A stretch of DNA of 17,799 nucleotides, from contig JAKVBZ010000094.1 in the NCBI GenBank assembly GCA_022448645.1, forward strand, positions 1 to 17,799, read 5' to 3'. Each line of letters begins with the position of its first letter. Positions within the stretch are counted from its first letter, which is position 1. The notes under the pieces were generated by a model, which ran no database searches, was not told the DNA's origin, and saw only the letters and a list, made by a program, of their open reading frames with translations. Below, piece after piece: positions 1 to 7,748 of the stretch. The position numbers and the translations under genes are program-made. Source of the stretch: Pirellulaceae bacterium. Lineage in GTDB: Bacteria > Planctomycetota > Planctomycetia > Pirellulales > Pirellulaceae.

Positions 1-1
1 G

Positions 2-469
2 GAAGAGTACACCACCAAACGCTATCCCAATATTAAATGGATCCTGGCACATTGTGCGCGCAGTTTTACGTATTGGCCGATCCAGCAGGCCATTGAGCGA
101 TTGCGCGATATGCCCAACATCTGGTACGACTTATCGGCCGTTATGAATATGCATCCGTTCCTGACACTGTTTCAAGGAGAAAATCTTAAGCGGATCTTTT
201 TCGGCTCAGATGGCGTCAATGCGACTTTCTTTCATGGCAAGTATGTGGCGTTTGGCCGTTACTGGTACCAGGTAACGCCGGACGAGAAGTTCAGCTATGC
301 ACACACGGATGATCGACCCATACTGGCCATCTACGAGCAAATCTTGGCGATGAAGCAGGCGGCCGACATTGCACAGTTGTCCCGCGAAGATATTGAGGGC
401 ATCTTTTGGCGTAATGCCCACGAAGCGTTGGGGATCACGAGCTCAGTGGGACAGCAGCCCACCGTCTGA
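2..469 (+). CDS. Amidohydrolase (amidohydrolase_2-type), C-terminal part, cut by window edge
   Basis: The frame is open from base 2 with no start visible, so the N-terminal half lies outside the window. The 155 visible residues match the C-terminal part of the amidohydrolase_2 family (metal-dependent TIM-barrel hydrolases or decarboxylases). A strand ending ILAHCAR carries His17 of the fragment, the usual metal-ligand position, followed by a helix, a strand IWYDLSAV, and FFGSDG with Asp70, the conserved Asp at the end of the last barrel strand. A C-terminal helical tail ends with the segment IEGIFWRNAHEALG, which resembles the usual IL..NA..L.G ending of the family. Residues from the first metal-binding motif cannot be checked. 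Substrate unknown. It ends at a TGA and converges on the pseudopilin gene 88 bp away. Confidence 0.85.
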   Translation, partial: EEYTTKRYPNIKWILAHCARSFTYWPIQQAIERLRDMPNIWYDLSAVMNMHPFLTLFQGENLKRIFFGSDGVNATFFHGKYVAFGRYWYQVTPDEKFSYAHTDDRPILAIYEQILAMKQAADIAQLSREDIEGIFWRNAHEALGITSSVGQQPTV

Positions 470-557
470 TTTTTATTTGTAGTCTCACTCGCACAGGTGA
501 GTTGAATTCATCGGATGCTTCGCCATCCCATTGACGATTGCACTGACAGTCCTGCGT

Positions 558-1598
558 TTAGAAAGGACCTGTTGGCTCGCCGTCGCGGCGATCGCCTAAC
601 CGCTGATAGGTCAAATACTCGATATTCTCGGTAATGAAATGTACTGACCCATCGGCCATTGCGAAATGAGCCCCACCCGGATGGAGTGATCGGAACCCGA
701 CGGAGGCTTGCCAACTTCTGTGGTGATTGCATGTGCAGCCAGATGAGGGGTCGTTGTTGTTTCCCGTCCAGCAGGGATTCTCAGGACAGGTATCATAGTT
801 GATCGGTACGTGCACACCTGATCGCATACCACTCTCACGCCACCAGCCGATCATCTGGTAATAGCTGCAATACGGTCGAATTTCGCCAATAGCGATGGTG
901 TTAGATGTGCCGTCGAAGATGTGTGGAATGCGGATGTAGACATAGCCGTGGCCGAATACGCCCGAGACTTCGTTTGACTCGTTAGTCTGCGCCATCAAAG
1001 CGGGCCCGTTTCCAAATTCGTTGCCGGGGTAACCGCAGGCGGGTGTGGTGATTTGTGCTTGTGATCCAAAACTGGGACTATAGTTTGCCAGTCCGCGATC
1101 CTCTGTCACTTTTGACGAAGCACCGCCCGTGAACCACACAGGGGACTTTCCTCTATTCTCGGCCATATTGGTGTCACTCGGACAGACATACGCTCCCAGT
1201 ACCAGTTCGTAAAGAAAAGTGCCATCGGGAAGCCTTGCCACTTCGGCACTATGTACCTGGGTGAAATCAATCAGTTCGAGAAGCTCATTCTGCTCCATAT
1301 ACGGCAAGATGAGTACCAACGTACTGCCGTGATGGATTTTCTTTCCGTTAATGTAATCTGCCACATCGGCTGACGTAGAATAGCCCGGTGGAAACGATCC
1401 ATACGTCGAATGATAGTTGTGCAGGGCCAGCCCAATTTGTTTCAAATTGTTTGCACAAGTCGTGCGTCGCGCAGCCTCGCGAGCCGCTTGAACCGCAGGC
1501 AACAGAAGTGCAATCAAGATGGCGATAATCGCAATCACCACGAGCAGTTCGACAAGCGTAAATCCCCGACGCAAGATTGGATTTGGCGAGTTTCGCAT
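558..1598 (-). CDS. DUF1559 family type IV pilin-like (pseudopilin) protein
   Basis: A 346-residue protein with a type IV prepilin leader: a short basic N-terminus, Gly12, then FTLVE with the conserved Glu at mature position 5 (residue 17) and a hydrophobic helix VVIAIIAILIALLLPAVQAA. A DUF1559 (SBP_bac_10-like) domain follows: the CANNLKQIGLALHNYH helix, Cys-containing loops in the middle (CPENPCW and SGCTCNHH), and the C-terminal signature HPGGAHFAMADGSVHFI. In planctomycetes this family is highly expanded and thought to act as cell-surface or type II secretion pseudopilins. The role of a given copy is unknown. Expected processing is by prepilin peptidase between Gly12 and Phe13. The ribosome binding site before the ATG is weak. 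A good sigma70-like promoter lies at 1691-1719. Confidence 0.95.
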   Translation of the reverse strand: MRNSPNPILRRGFTLVELLVVIAIIAILIALLLPAVQAAREAARRTTCANNLKQIGLALHNYHSTYGSFPPGYSTSADVADYINGKKIHHGSTLVLILPYMEQNELLELIDFTQVHSAEVARLPDGTFLYELVLGAYVCPSDTNMAENRGKSPVWFTGGASSKVTEDRGLANYSPSFGSQAQITTPACGYPGNEFGNGPALMAQTNESNEVSGVFGHGYVYIRIPHIFDGTSNTIAIGEIRPYCSYYQMIGWWRESGMRSGVHVPINYDTCPENPCWTGNNNDPSSGCTCNHHRSWQASVGFRSLHPGGAHFAMADGSVHFITENIEYLTYQRLGDRRDGEPTGPF

Positions 1599-1632
1599 GG
1601 CTCAATCTCTGTATTTGAAAATGGCAGGCTAA

Positions 1633-1656
1633 AGTTTGTTCGTTAGTTTGTTCGTT
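1633..1656. repeat. Perfect tandem repeat, 2 x 12 bp, in a divergent intergenic region
   Basis: AGTTTGTTCGTT occurs twice head to tail (1633-1644 and 1645-1656) without mismatch. On the minus strand this reads AACGAACAAACT twice. It lies 35 bp upstream of the DUF1559 start and inside its predicted leader, between two divergent genes. It could be a regulator binding site with a period close to one helical turn, or simple slippage. No third copy was seen in the window. Confidence 0.7.
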
Positions 1657-1690
1657 TTTAGGCGACAACTGATTAACTATCTTTTATGCT

Positions 1691-1719
1691 TTTATACCAC
1701 AAATGCGGTTTTGCTTCAA
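1691..1719 (-). promoter_or_regulatory. Putative sigma70-like promoter of the DUF1559 gene
   Basis: Read on the minus strand, TTGAAG (1719-1714, 4 of 6 to TTGACA) is followed after exactly 17 bases by TATAAA (1696-1691, 5 of 6 to TATAAT). Transcription would start near 1684 and give a leader of about 85 nt that contains the 12-bp tandem repeat. The match was found by eye, without scoring against background. Its position inside the upstream extension of the divergent hydrolase frame supports a downstream start for that hydrolase. Confidence 0.45.
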
Positions 1720-1802
1720 AACATTCCACAAATCAACAAAGTCATGAATCTAGATGCGATAACCCCCTGCCACTTAGCCCATCGTTAATTACGATAGAAG
1801 AC

Positions 1803-3983
1803 ATGATGACTATCCCCTATCCAACCAAGTATGACTCCGTGAATCGACTGTGTCTTTCGACCCTCACCTGGATTGGTGTGCTCGCGGTTTTGCTGTTTGT
1901 GCAAATGCAGCAGGCATCCGCTATCGCACCCGATGCATATCACGCACTGCCGTCCGGAAAGAAATCACCCGACCCCCGCAACGTGTTGAAAAAATATCTG
2001 CTGCGTCAAGCCAAGATGCACTTTGACGCACGTCGCGCTACGGTCGCCGAGATCAAAACGGTCGAACAACTGGAAGCTCGCCGCACCGAACTGATGGACG
2101 TGCTGCGCCGGATCAATGGTCCGTTTCCAGAAAAAACACCGCTTCATCCTCAAGTGACTGGAACGATCGACTGCGCTGGATACGTTATCGAAAAGGTTGT
2201 TTTTGAAGTCATGCCGGCTCATCATATCACGGCGAACTTCTATCTTCCCAAGGACCGAACTGGCAAGGTGCCTGGTGTGATTATTCCGTGTGGCCACAGC
2301 CGTTTCGGAAAGGCTTATCCTAGCTATCAGATGATGGGTATCTCGCTAGCCCAGAATGGCATAGCTGCCTTGATCTATGATCCGCACGGACAAGGAGAAC
2401 GTCGGCAGCATCTGGACGAGTTTGGCCAACCCATTGTGGGACCCGCTTACGAACACCATTCGCAAGGTATCGGCGCCTTCCTCGTTGGCCAGGGGACGGC
2501 CAATCATATGATCTGGGATGGGATTCGTGCGATTGATTACCTGATCAGCCGACCCGAAATCGATAGTGATCGCATTGGGTGCACAGGAAACTCTGGGGGC
2601 GGAACGCTAACAGCATATCTCATGATTTTTGATCCGCGGATCAAAGCCGCAGCGCCCAGTTGCTGGTTGACCACCCAGGAACGCATGTTCAACACGATTG
2701 GTCCGCAGGATGCCGAGCAGAGCTTTCCCGGTCAGACTGCTCTCGGTATCGAGCATGCCGATCTGCTCACCTTGCGGGCTCCGCATCCCACGTTGGTTTG
2801 CGTGGCTTCATTTGACTTTTTTGAAGTCGAAGGTTCTTGGGAGTCGGTGCGCGAGGCCAAACGGTTCTATGGTTTACTGGACGCCGGTCATGCCTTGGAT
2901 TTGTTCGAGTACCCAGACAATCACGGCTTCAGCCTGCCTCGTCGTCAAGCTGCCATGCGTTATATGCGGAGGTGGTTGATGGGGCAGAACGACAACCCGT
3001 CCGAGCAGGAAATGACCGTGCAGGATCGTACCGATCTGCTCTGTACTGCCGCTGGCCAGGTGGTTGCCGAATTCGGTGGTAAAACCATCCATCATTTGAA
3101 CCTCGAACGTGCTGAGCTTTTACAGTCACAGCGTGATGACCTGTGGAACGACCCAGCCAAGGCGATGAGCGAAGTTCGCCGGTTGATCGGCCTCCGGCTG
3201 CCTGTGGCCACTCCAACGGTGACGAGCCACGGATTTGTCCCCACAGAGGACGAAATACAGCTTGGCTATGGTACGGACCTCACTACCGGAATTGCTCATT
3301 CTGCCGCTCAGACCGGGACACTGTTAACAATCGAAAAACTGGTACTCGAGCGCGATGGCGAGGTTCCCGTCCCTGGCCTATTGATGGTTCCTATGGAAGA
3401 ATCTGATCGGCCGCGTCCTGCGGTGCTCTACGTTTCGGGTTTGGGTAAACCGGATGACATGTCGACCGGCGCCGACATGGCTCGGCACCTGGATCTGACC
3501 TCGCATGTGACGAGGGGAAAAATCGTCTTGTCGATCGACGTTCGGGGCTTCGGCGAGACAACGGCAGAATCCGAGCAGTGGCCGCAAACGTTCTTCGGTA
3601 CCGACTATGCCACGTCCATGTTGGCGATTAATTTGAATCGCCCGCTGTTGGGTCAACGCGTGGAAGACGTAATTGCCGCCGTCAACTATTTGACATCGCG
3701 TGCTGACGTCGCTACGGATCAGTTGGAGTTAATTGGGCACGGTGCTGCAGGTCCCGCAGCGCTGCATGCCACTGCATTCGATCAACGTATCCATAAGCTG
3801 ACGTTAGACCGCTCGCTCGATTCGTGGATTGACGTGGTCAGAGAGCCACTAGGACAAAATCAGGTGACCAACGTGGTACCGTTTGTACTCGAATATTATG
3901 ACCTCCCACAATTGGTCAATACGATCAAACCACGGAATATCAAAATCCTCAATCCTGTAGATTCCAACGGGCGATTGAAATAA
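1803..3983 (+). CDS. Exported two-domain alpha/beta hydrolase (acetyl xylan esterase-like), second domain lacks the nucleophile
   Basis: The frame is open from an ATG at 1686, but I chose 1803. The 39 extra residues look random and overlap a promoter for the opposite gene, while residues 1-38 from 1803 form a signal peptide (basic start, LTWIGVLAVLLFV core, cleavage after ASA). The product is 726 residues. Domain 1 (about 60-420) is an alpha/beta hydrolase with GNSGGG (nucleophile Ser264), probable acid Asp338 in ASFDFFE and His374 in DNHGFS. This arrangement resembles acetyl xylan esterase or prolyl-oligopeptidase-type hydrolases of planctomycetes. Domain 2 (about 500-726) repeats the fold, but the matching elbow is GHGAAG with Gly647 in place of Ser, and no His follows the final NPVD motif. 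Likely an extracytoplasmic ester hydrolase acting on plant or algal glycans. The substrate is not shown by the sequence. It leads a co-directional block of glycan genes. Confidence 0.85.
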   Translation: MMTIPYPTKYDSVNRLCLSTLTWIGVLAVLLFVQMQQASAIAPDAYHALPSGKKSPDPRNVLKKYLLRQAKMHFDARRATVAEIKTVEQLEARRTELMDVLRRINGPFPEKTPLHPQVTGTIDCAGYVIEKVVFEVMPAHHITANFYLPKDRTGKVPGVIIPCGHSRFGKAYPSYQMMGISLAQNGIAALIYDPHGQGERRQHLDEFGQPIVGPAYEHHSQGIGAFLVGQGTANHMIWDGIRAIDYLISRPEIDSDRIGCTGNSGGGTLTAYLMIFDPRIKAAAPSCWLTTQERMFNTIGPQDAEQSFPGQTALGIEHADLLTLRAPHPTLVCVASFDFFEVEGSWESVREAKRFYGLLDAGHALDLFEYPDNHGFSLPRRQAAMRYMRRWLMGQNDNPSEQEMTVQDRTDLLCTAAGQVVAEFGGKTIHHLNLERAELLQSQRDDLWNDPAKAMSEVRRLIGLRLPVATPTVTSHGFVPTEDEIQLGYGTDLTTGIAHSAAQTGTLLTIEKLVLERDGEVPVPGLLMVPMEESDRPRPAVLYVSGLGKPDDMSTGADMARHLDLTSHVTRGKIVLSIDVRGFGETTAESEQWPQTFFGTDYATSMLAINLNRPLLGQRVEDVIAAVNYLTSRADVATDQLELIGHGAAGPAALHATAFDQRIHKLTLDRSLDSWIDVVREPLGQNQVTNVVPFVLEYYDLPQLVNTIKPRNIKILNPVDSNGRLK

Positions 3984-4123
3984 GACAACTCGCGTCACGC
4001 TCCAAAGCGTCTGCGGTGCTTGTCCTATTTCTGCCGCGTTATCTTTCTGTCAGTAACATCGCAATCGCTGGACAAATGGGGGCGGAAAAATATTTTCGAT
4101 TGTTAAAAAATCTATTGAAACCT

Positions 4124-4144
4124 GTGCAGGTCACTCGCCTGCAC
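4124..4144. promoter_or_regulatory. Perfect inverted repeat (7-bp arms, 7-nt centre) upstream of the propeller gene
   Basis: GTGCAGG (4124-4130) and CCTGCAC (4138-4144) are exact reverse complements around TCACTCG. The element ends 24 bp before the GTG start at 4169 and just before the AGAGG ribosome binding site. As RNA it would form a GC-rich hairpin. No T-run follows, so a simple terminator is unlikely. An operator or a leader hairpin is more plausible. The flanking 3984-4123 is AT-rich (including AAAATATTTT at 4087-4096) and holds no convincing gene. Confidence 0.4.
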
Positions 4145-4156
4145 GCTAACCATTTT

Positions 4157-4161
4157 AGAGG
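4157..4161 (+). promoter_or_regulatory. Ribosome binding site deciding a GTG start at 4169
   Basis: AGAGG sits 7 nt before GTG at 4169. The ATG codons further upstream in the same frame (4016, 4076) have no comparable site and would put about 50 non-signal-like residues before an otherwise classical signal peptide. Confidence 0.6.
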
Positions 4162-4168
4162 TCGCGCT

Positions 4169-6520
4169 GTGCATACATCCTGTTTTTCTCGCCTATGGCG
4201 GTTCTTTGTTGGTGGTTCATATATCGTGATTTGTCTCGGTAGCATTGGTCTGCGAGCGGATGAGGCGAAGACCATCGTGCTGTTGGCTGATGACTTTGAA
4301 TCGGTAATGGCAGGAGAACCGGTTTCGGCGAAAGTCGGTTATTGGCAAGGTAACGACGGAGGGCCATTGCGATCGGTCGTCGGTGACGAGCAGATACCAG
4401 GTGCTACACATTCTCAGAGCAAGCGGTGGGCGGTTCTTGATCGCGCTGCTGGTGCGCGGTTGGAAGGGCAATTTGGTGTGCGTGATCTGGCGCCGATTGG
4501 AGGCCAGTTGCGTGTTTCGTTTCGCATGTTCATCGCCAGAAATGACGCCGATGCGTACCCCGAGCCGTCCTCAGTTGTAGAGGTCGGTTTGGGAACGACA
4601 TTGACTGGACGCATCAGTCTGGTCGCTGGTTTGAATCGCGACAATGTGATCACATCTGTGGACGGAAATGCTTTGCACGTCGATCGCAATGTGCGTTTTG
4701 AAGACAGCTCCTGGCAGACTTGGCAGCTACAGGTCGATCTGGACCAGGACACGTACGAGTACGCTGTGGATGGTGTCAGCAGTGGGCCTCTGGCCATTCG
4801 TGCGGTGAACCATCCCGGCTCCACGGAATTTTGTCAGATTGAATTTGAACCAGGTACAGCCGGCGGGTACGGGCGCGATGCTGTTGTCTACTTGGATGAT
4901 GTACGTGTTGAGTATGCCGGTAGCCCGCAACAATTGGCGGAGGTCAATGTGCAATTGGCGGGCGTATCGCAGGCTCGCGAGCACCGTCGGGAAACTCTTG
5001 CAGCGGAAGATGCGTTACGCCGCGAAGCTGGTACTGACGCCTATTACTTACACGGTATGGCCTATGACACTGGCCACGAAGTTCAACTGTTTCTCGACTC
5101 GTCGGCCTACGCGGACCGCTGGGACGTCTATCGTCGAGTCAACCAGCCAGAAAAGGAATACAACAATCCTGTCGTTAGGGCAGACCAGCCGTGGGAACAC
5201 GCCGTCGGTTTGCCAAACGTGATGTATGACGAACAGCATAAAATCTTCCGCATGTGGTATGCCAACTACGATATTGGAGCTTGGGGTGGCGGCAAGACGC
5301 TGAAGAATTATAAACGCACGCCCTACATGATGTCTTATGCGGAGAGCAAAGACGGAGTTGAGTGGACCAAACCGCTGATGGATCGTGTCCCGTATATGGG
5401 ATTCGAGAAGACCAATATTCTTATGACTGGTGTCAAGAAATTCCAGGAATTCGTGATCCTGCGGACGCCCGCGCACCTTCGTCAACACGGGCGATTCATG
5501 GTGTGGTACCGAGACATGTTGCCGGAGTACGGCAATTGCGTCAATGTGGCTTACAGTGAGAACGGACTAGATTGGATTCCACATGATGACAACCCTGTGT
5601 ATCCCAGGGCACTCGATGCCCAGCATGTACCAGTGTGGGACGAACAACGCCAAATGTGGTTGCTGTATGCGCGTCCTCAAGCTCTGGCGGCCAACGAATA
5701 TCGGTATCGTCAAGAGAATATTCGTACACGGATATCGGTCACGGTTAGTCGTGATATGAAGCATTGGATGCCCGCCCGTCATATCCTGGTTCCTGATGAA
5801 CTTGACCGAGGCAACTCGGATGACAATCCAGGATGGTTTTTCGATCGTATGGCGGTCGCCAAATATGGCAACCAATACTTGGGATTCCTGGCAGTTCAGC
5901 CTCGACGAGGCAAAGACAAGGGATGGGTCGAACTTGCATCGAGTTCTGACGGCTTCCGCTGGCATCGGTCTGTGCAGCGCGAGCCGTTCATCCCGTATGG
6001 TGAAAAAGGTCAATGGGACGAGGGGCACACTTGGATGTTGACGAACATCGTGCCACGAGGCCACTATCTCTATCTGTATTATGTTGGTTCGTCGCAAACG
6101 TGGCGAACTCGTTTTCCAGCAACCACTCGTGCCATTGGCATGGCGAGAATTCGCCGAGATCGTTTCGTGGGGCAATACGGTAGCCCTAACGGTGGTTGGT
6201 TGTTGTCGCGTGAAGTGAAAGTGACCGGCAACCGTTTACTAGTCAATATTTCTCCCGAGCACCAGGCTTGGAATCTGGAAAAGGTACGTTACGGTCACGT
6301 GAAGGTCGAATTGTTGGACCGAGAAGGTGGCATATATGGTAAACAGCATCTACCAGGTTTCGGCCAAGATGACTGTGACCCCATGCATGGCGACGAATAC
6401 GAACAAGTGGTGACATGGAACGGTAACGCCGATATTTCTTCGCTGCGGGATAAGAATATTTACATTCGGTTTTGGTTGAAGTCGGCTTACCTGTTCGGAT
6501 TTCGCTTTGCCGACCAGTGA
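4169..6520 (+). CDS. Secreted LamG-like plus beta-propeller glycoside hydrolase-like protein
   Basis: From the GTG at 4169 the product is 783 residues, with a signal peptide (basic start, FFVGGSYIVICLGSIG core, cleavage near LRA before DEA). Three parts follow. Residues about 33-250 form a LamG-like beta-sandwich with WAVLD, TYEYAVDG and DAVVYLDDVRVEY strands. A charged helical linker (about 253-290) follows. Residues about 292-680 form a beta-propeller of the GH32/GH43-like type, seen as repeated strands such as IFRMWYANY, YMMSYAESKDGVEW, FMVWYRDM, SSDGFRWHR and LYLYYVGSS, with the motif DQPWE near its start. A C-terminal beta domain (about 682-783) ends YLFGFRF. Catalytic residues cannot be assigned by eye. 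It is strongly similar to the first 800 residues of the 9264-13265 protein. It shares a likely transcription unit with the gene 19 bp downstream. Role: binding and probably hydrolysing an extracellular glycan (inference). Confidence 0.85.
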   Translation: MHTSCFSRLWRFFVGGSYIVICLGSIGLRADEAKTIVLLADDFESVMAGEPVSAKVGYWQGNDGGPLRSVVGDEQIPGATHSQSKRWAVLDRAAGARLEGQFGVRDLAPIGGQLRVSFRMFIARNDADAYPEPSSVVEVGLGTTLTGRISLVAGLNRDNVITSVDGNALHVDRNVRFEDSSWQTWQLQVDLDQDTYEYAVDGVSSGPLAIRAVNHPGSTEFCQIEFEPGTAGGYGRDAVVYLDDVRVEYAGSPQQLAEVNVQLAGVSQAREHRRETLAAEDALRREAGTDAYYLHGMAYDTGHEVQLFLDSSAYADRWDVYRRVNQPEKEYNNPVVRADQPWEHAVGLPNVMYDEQHKIFRMWYANYDIGAWGGGKTLKNYKRTPYMMSYAESKDGVEWTKPLMDRVPYMGFEKTNILMTGVKKFQEFVILRTPAHLRQHGRFMVWYRDMLPEYGNCVNVAYSENGLDWIPHDDNPVYPRALDAQHVPVWDEQRQMWLLYARPQALAANEYRYRQENIRTRISVTVSRDMKHWMPARHILVPDELDRGNSDDNPGWFFDRMAVAKYGNQYLGFLAVQPRRGKDKGWVELASSSDGFRWHRSVQREPFIPYGEKGQWDEGHTWMLTNIVPRGHYLYLYYVGSSQTWRTRFPATTRAIGMARIRRDRFVGQYGSPNGGWLLSREVKVTGNRLLVNISPEHQAWNLEKVRYGHVKVELLDREGGIYGKQHLPGFGQDDCDPMHGDEYEQVVTWNGNADISSLRDKNIYIRFWLKSAYLFGFRFADQ

Positions 6521-6539
6521 GATGTGTGAAGTGATTGGT

Positions 6540-7487
6540 ATGTCAAACCTTGAAAATCGCCGTCGGTTTCTTCTGCAGACTGGTGCCAGCGCCATGGCGA
6601 TCACGGTCGGAAATAGATTCTTGCCGCAGGTTCTTGGCGACGAAACCGATGTGACAGCCACGATGGCGCATCCACGTGCTATTCCATTAGCCTATGTCGA
6701 TGATCCCTGGATCAATCGACTTAAAGTGACCATGCGTCCGCCAGAACGGGGGATGAGCCTCTTGATTTTCGATCCGCGTTTCCACGGTGAGCCGATCGAC
6801 CTGAGATCTCCCGAAGGAATCGGCTCGATGATCAGTGCATCCCGAACTTACCGATATGTGGTCGGACAGGCCTGGCAGGTTTCGCAGCAAGGCGACTGGT
6901 CATACAAGGTGCGGGGACTGCAGCACTACGCCGGAAGCAAAACCCCTGTCTTCTTTAACGGTGAGCTGAATTGTCGTACGGAAATGAATCCGGACGGTCT
7001 GACGGCCTATTTCAGCCTTTACAATGGAGATTTTTCTACCCAGAAATCGGTTTTTCTCTGGGTCTGTGCACTTTATCGTTGGGCTCCTCGCTTCGAAAAG
7101 AAGACTCTGGTGAGCGTCGATGGACACATGCTCGACTACGAAAAAGTATGCGGACCAACTAAAGGACCCTCCGGGATGCGGACATTGACCAAGAAAGGAT
7201 TGGATGAGATCACACGCCTGGAAAAAGAAGGACACCGTGTGCATTGTCCCTTCCGTCGAGACTTCACCGCCGAAGGGGTGCGGGCCATCCGGACGAAAGC
7301 AGACGGGAAGGAGATTTGGTCAGTTTTGCGAAGCGATGATGCGGTCCTTCTGGGTGGGAACGAGACGAATCCCTGTACCGACATGGCGCTCGGTCTGGGA
7401 GATCTCGAACCGGGAGAAAGACGCACGGCAAAAGTTTCGCTGCAGTTGGTCGAAGGACCTGCGGAAAAGATTCTTCAATCGTTCTGA
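6540..7487 (+). CDS. Tat-exported protein of unknown function in a glycan locus
   Basis: The frame opens at 6507, overlapping the previous gene by 14 bp. I prefer ATG 6540 because a GAAG lies 8 nt upstream and residue 1 is then followed by a twin-arginine signal: NRRRFLLQTGASAMAITVG, fitting S/T-R-R-x-F-L-x. The 315-residue product is otherwise unfamiliar. After the signal it is predicted mostly beta: AIPLAYVDDPWINRL, WSYKVRGLQHY, LTAYFSLYNGD, VFLWVCALYRW, then a late strand pair ending LGDLEPGERRTAKVSLQLVEG. This ending resembles beta-sandwich proteins of the galactose-mutarotase type, but I would not assign a family. Five Cys are present in the exported part, which suits Tat export of a prefolded protein only weakly. 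It starts 19 bp after the propeller gene, so it is probably cotranscribed and acts in the same periplasmic or surface process. Confidence 0.8.
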   Translation: MSNLENRRRFLLQTGASAMAITVGNRFLPQVLGDETDVTATMAHPRAIPLAYVDDPWINRLKVTMRPPERGMSLLIFDPRFHGEPIDLRSPEGIGSMISASRTYRYVVGQAWQVSQQGDWSYKVRGLQHYAGSKTPVFFNGELNCRTEMNPDGLTAYFSLYNGDFSTQKSVFLWVCALYRWAPRFEKKTLVSVDGHMLDYEKVCGPTKGPSGMRTLTKKGLDEITRLEKEGHRVHCPFRRDFTAEGVRAIRTKADGKEIWSVLRSDDAVLLGGNETNPCTDMALGLGDLEPGERRTAKVSLQLVEGPAEKILQSF

Positions 7488-7619
7488 AATGCCCCGCTGC
7501 CCTCGGTTTGATGAACCAATGTAGGCATGGGCGAATCAGGAACTTCAGCAGTTACTAACTCGACCTCGGAAGAATCTTTTCAGTGGATGGTACCGGTGTC
7601 TGTAAGGCCCGGGTGAATG

Positions 7620-7646
7620 AAATCACTCGATCGTGATCGAGGATTT
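7620..7646. terminator. Long hairpin between transcription units, terminator or operator
   Basis: CTCGATC (7626-7632) and GATCGAG (7635-7641) are exact complements two bases apart. The dyad extends outward as AAATC (7620-7624) against GATTT (7642-7646) with one bulged A at 7625. As RNA it would open to a CGUG loop with 11 paired bases and end in a short T-run (7644-7647). It lies 133 bp after the Tat-protein stop and 103 bp before the next preferred start. It may end the first unit or, given the near-perfect inner palindrome, be a protein-binding site. The rest of 7488-7748 shows no gene. Confidence 0.4.
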
Positions 7647-7748
7647 TGTAGTGCGTTCGTGACGACGAGCGATTCCAGCTAAGATTATTTGCTATGTCCT
7701 CGTCTCAGAATGGTTGATCCGCTCTTTGTAACAATTATGATAAGCAAC

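Noticed and set aside
484..528. Two short stems (CTCAC/GTGAG at 484-501 and GGATG/CATCC at 513-528) between the convergent genes
   Set aside because: Stems are only 5 bp and no T-run follows on either strand, so a terminator is not supported.
1686..1802. Upstream extension of the hydrolase frame (39 extra residues from ATG 1686)
   Set aside because: No ribosome binding site, composition unlike a protein N-terminus, overlap with a promoter for the opposite gene, and a proper signal peptide begins at 1803.
4016..4168. Longer start of the propeller gene at ATG 4016 or 4076
   Set aside because: These starts have no ribosome binding site and would place about 50 residues before a complete signal peptide that follows AGAGG and GTG 4169.
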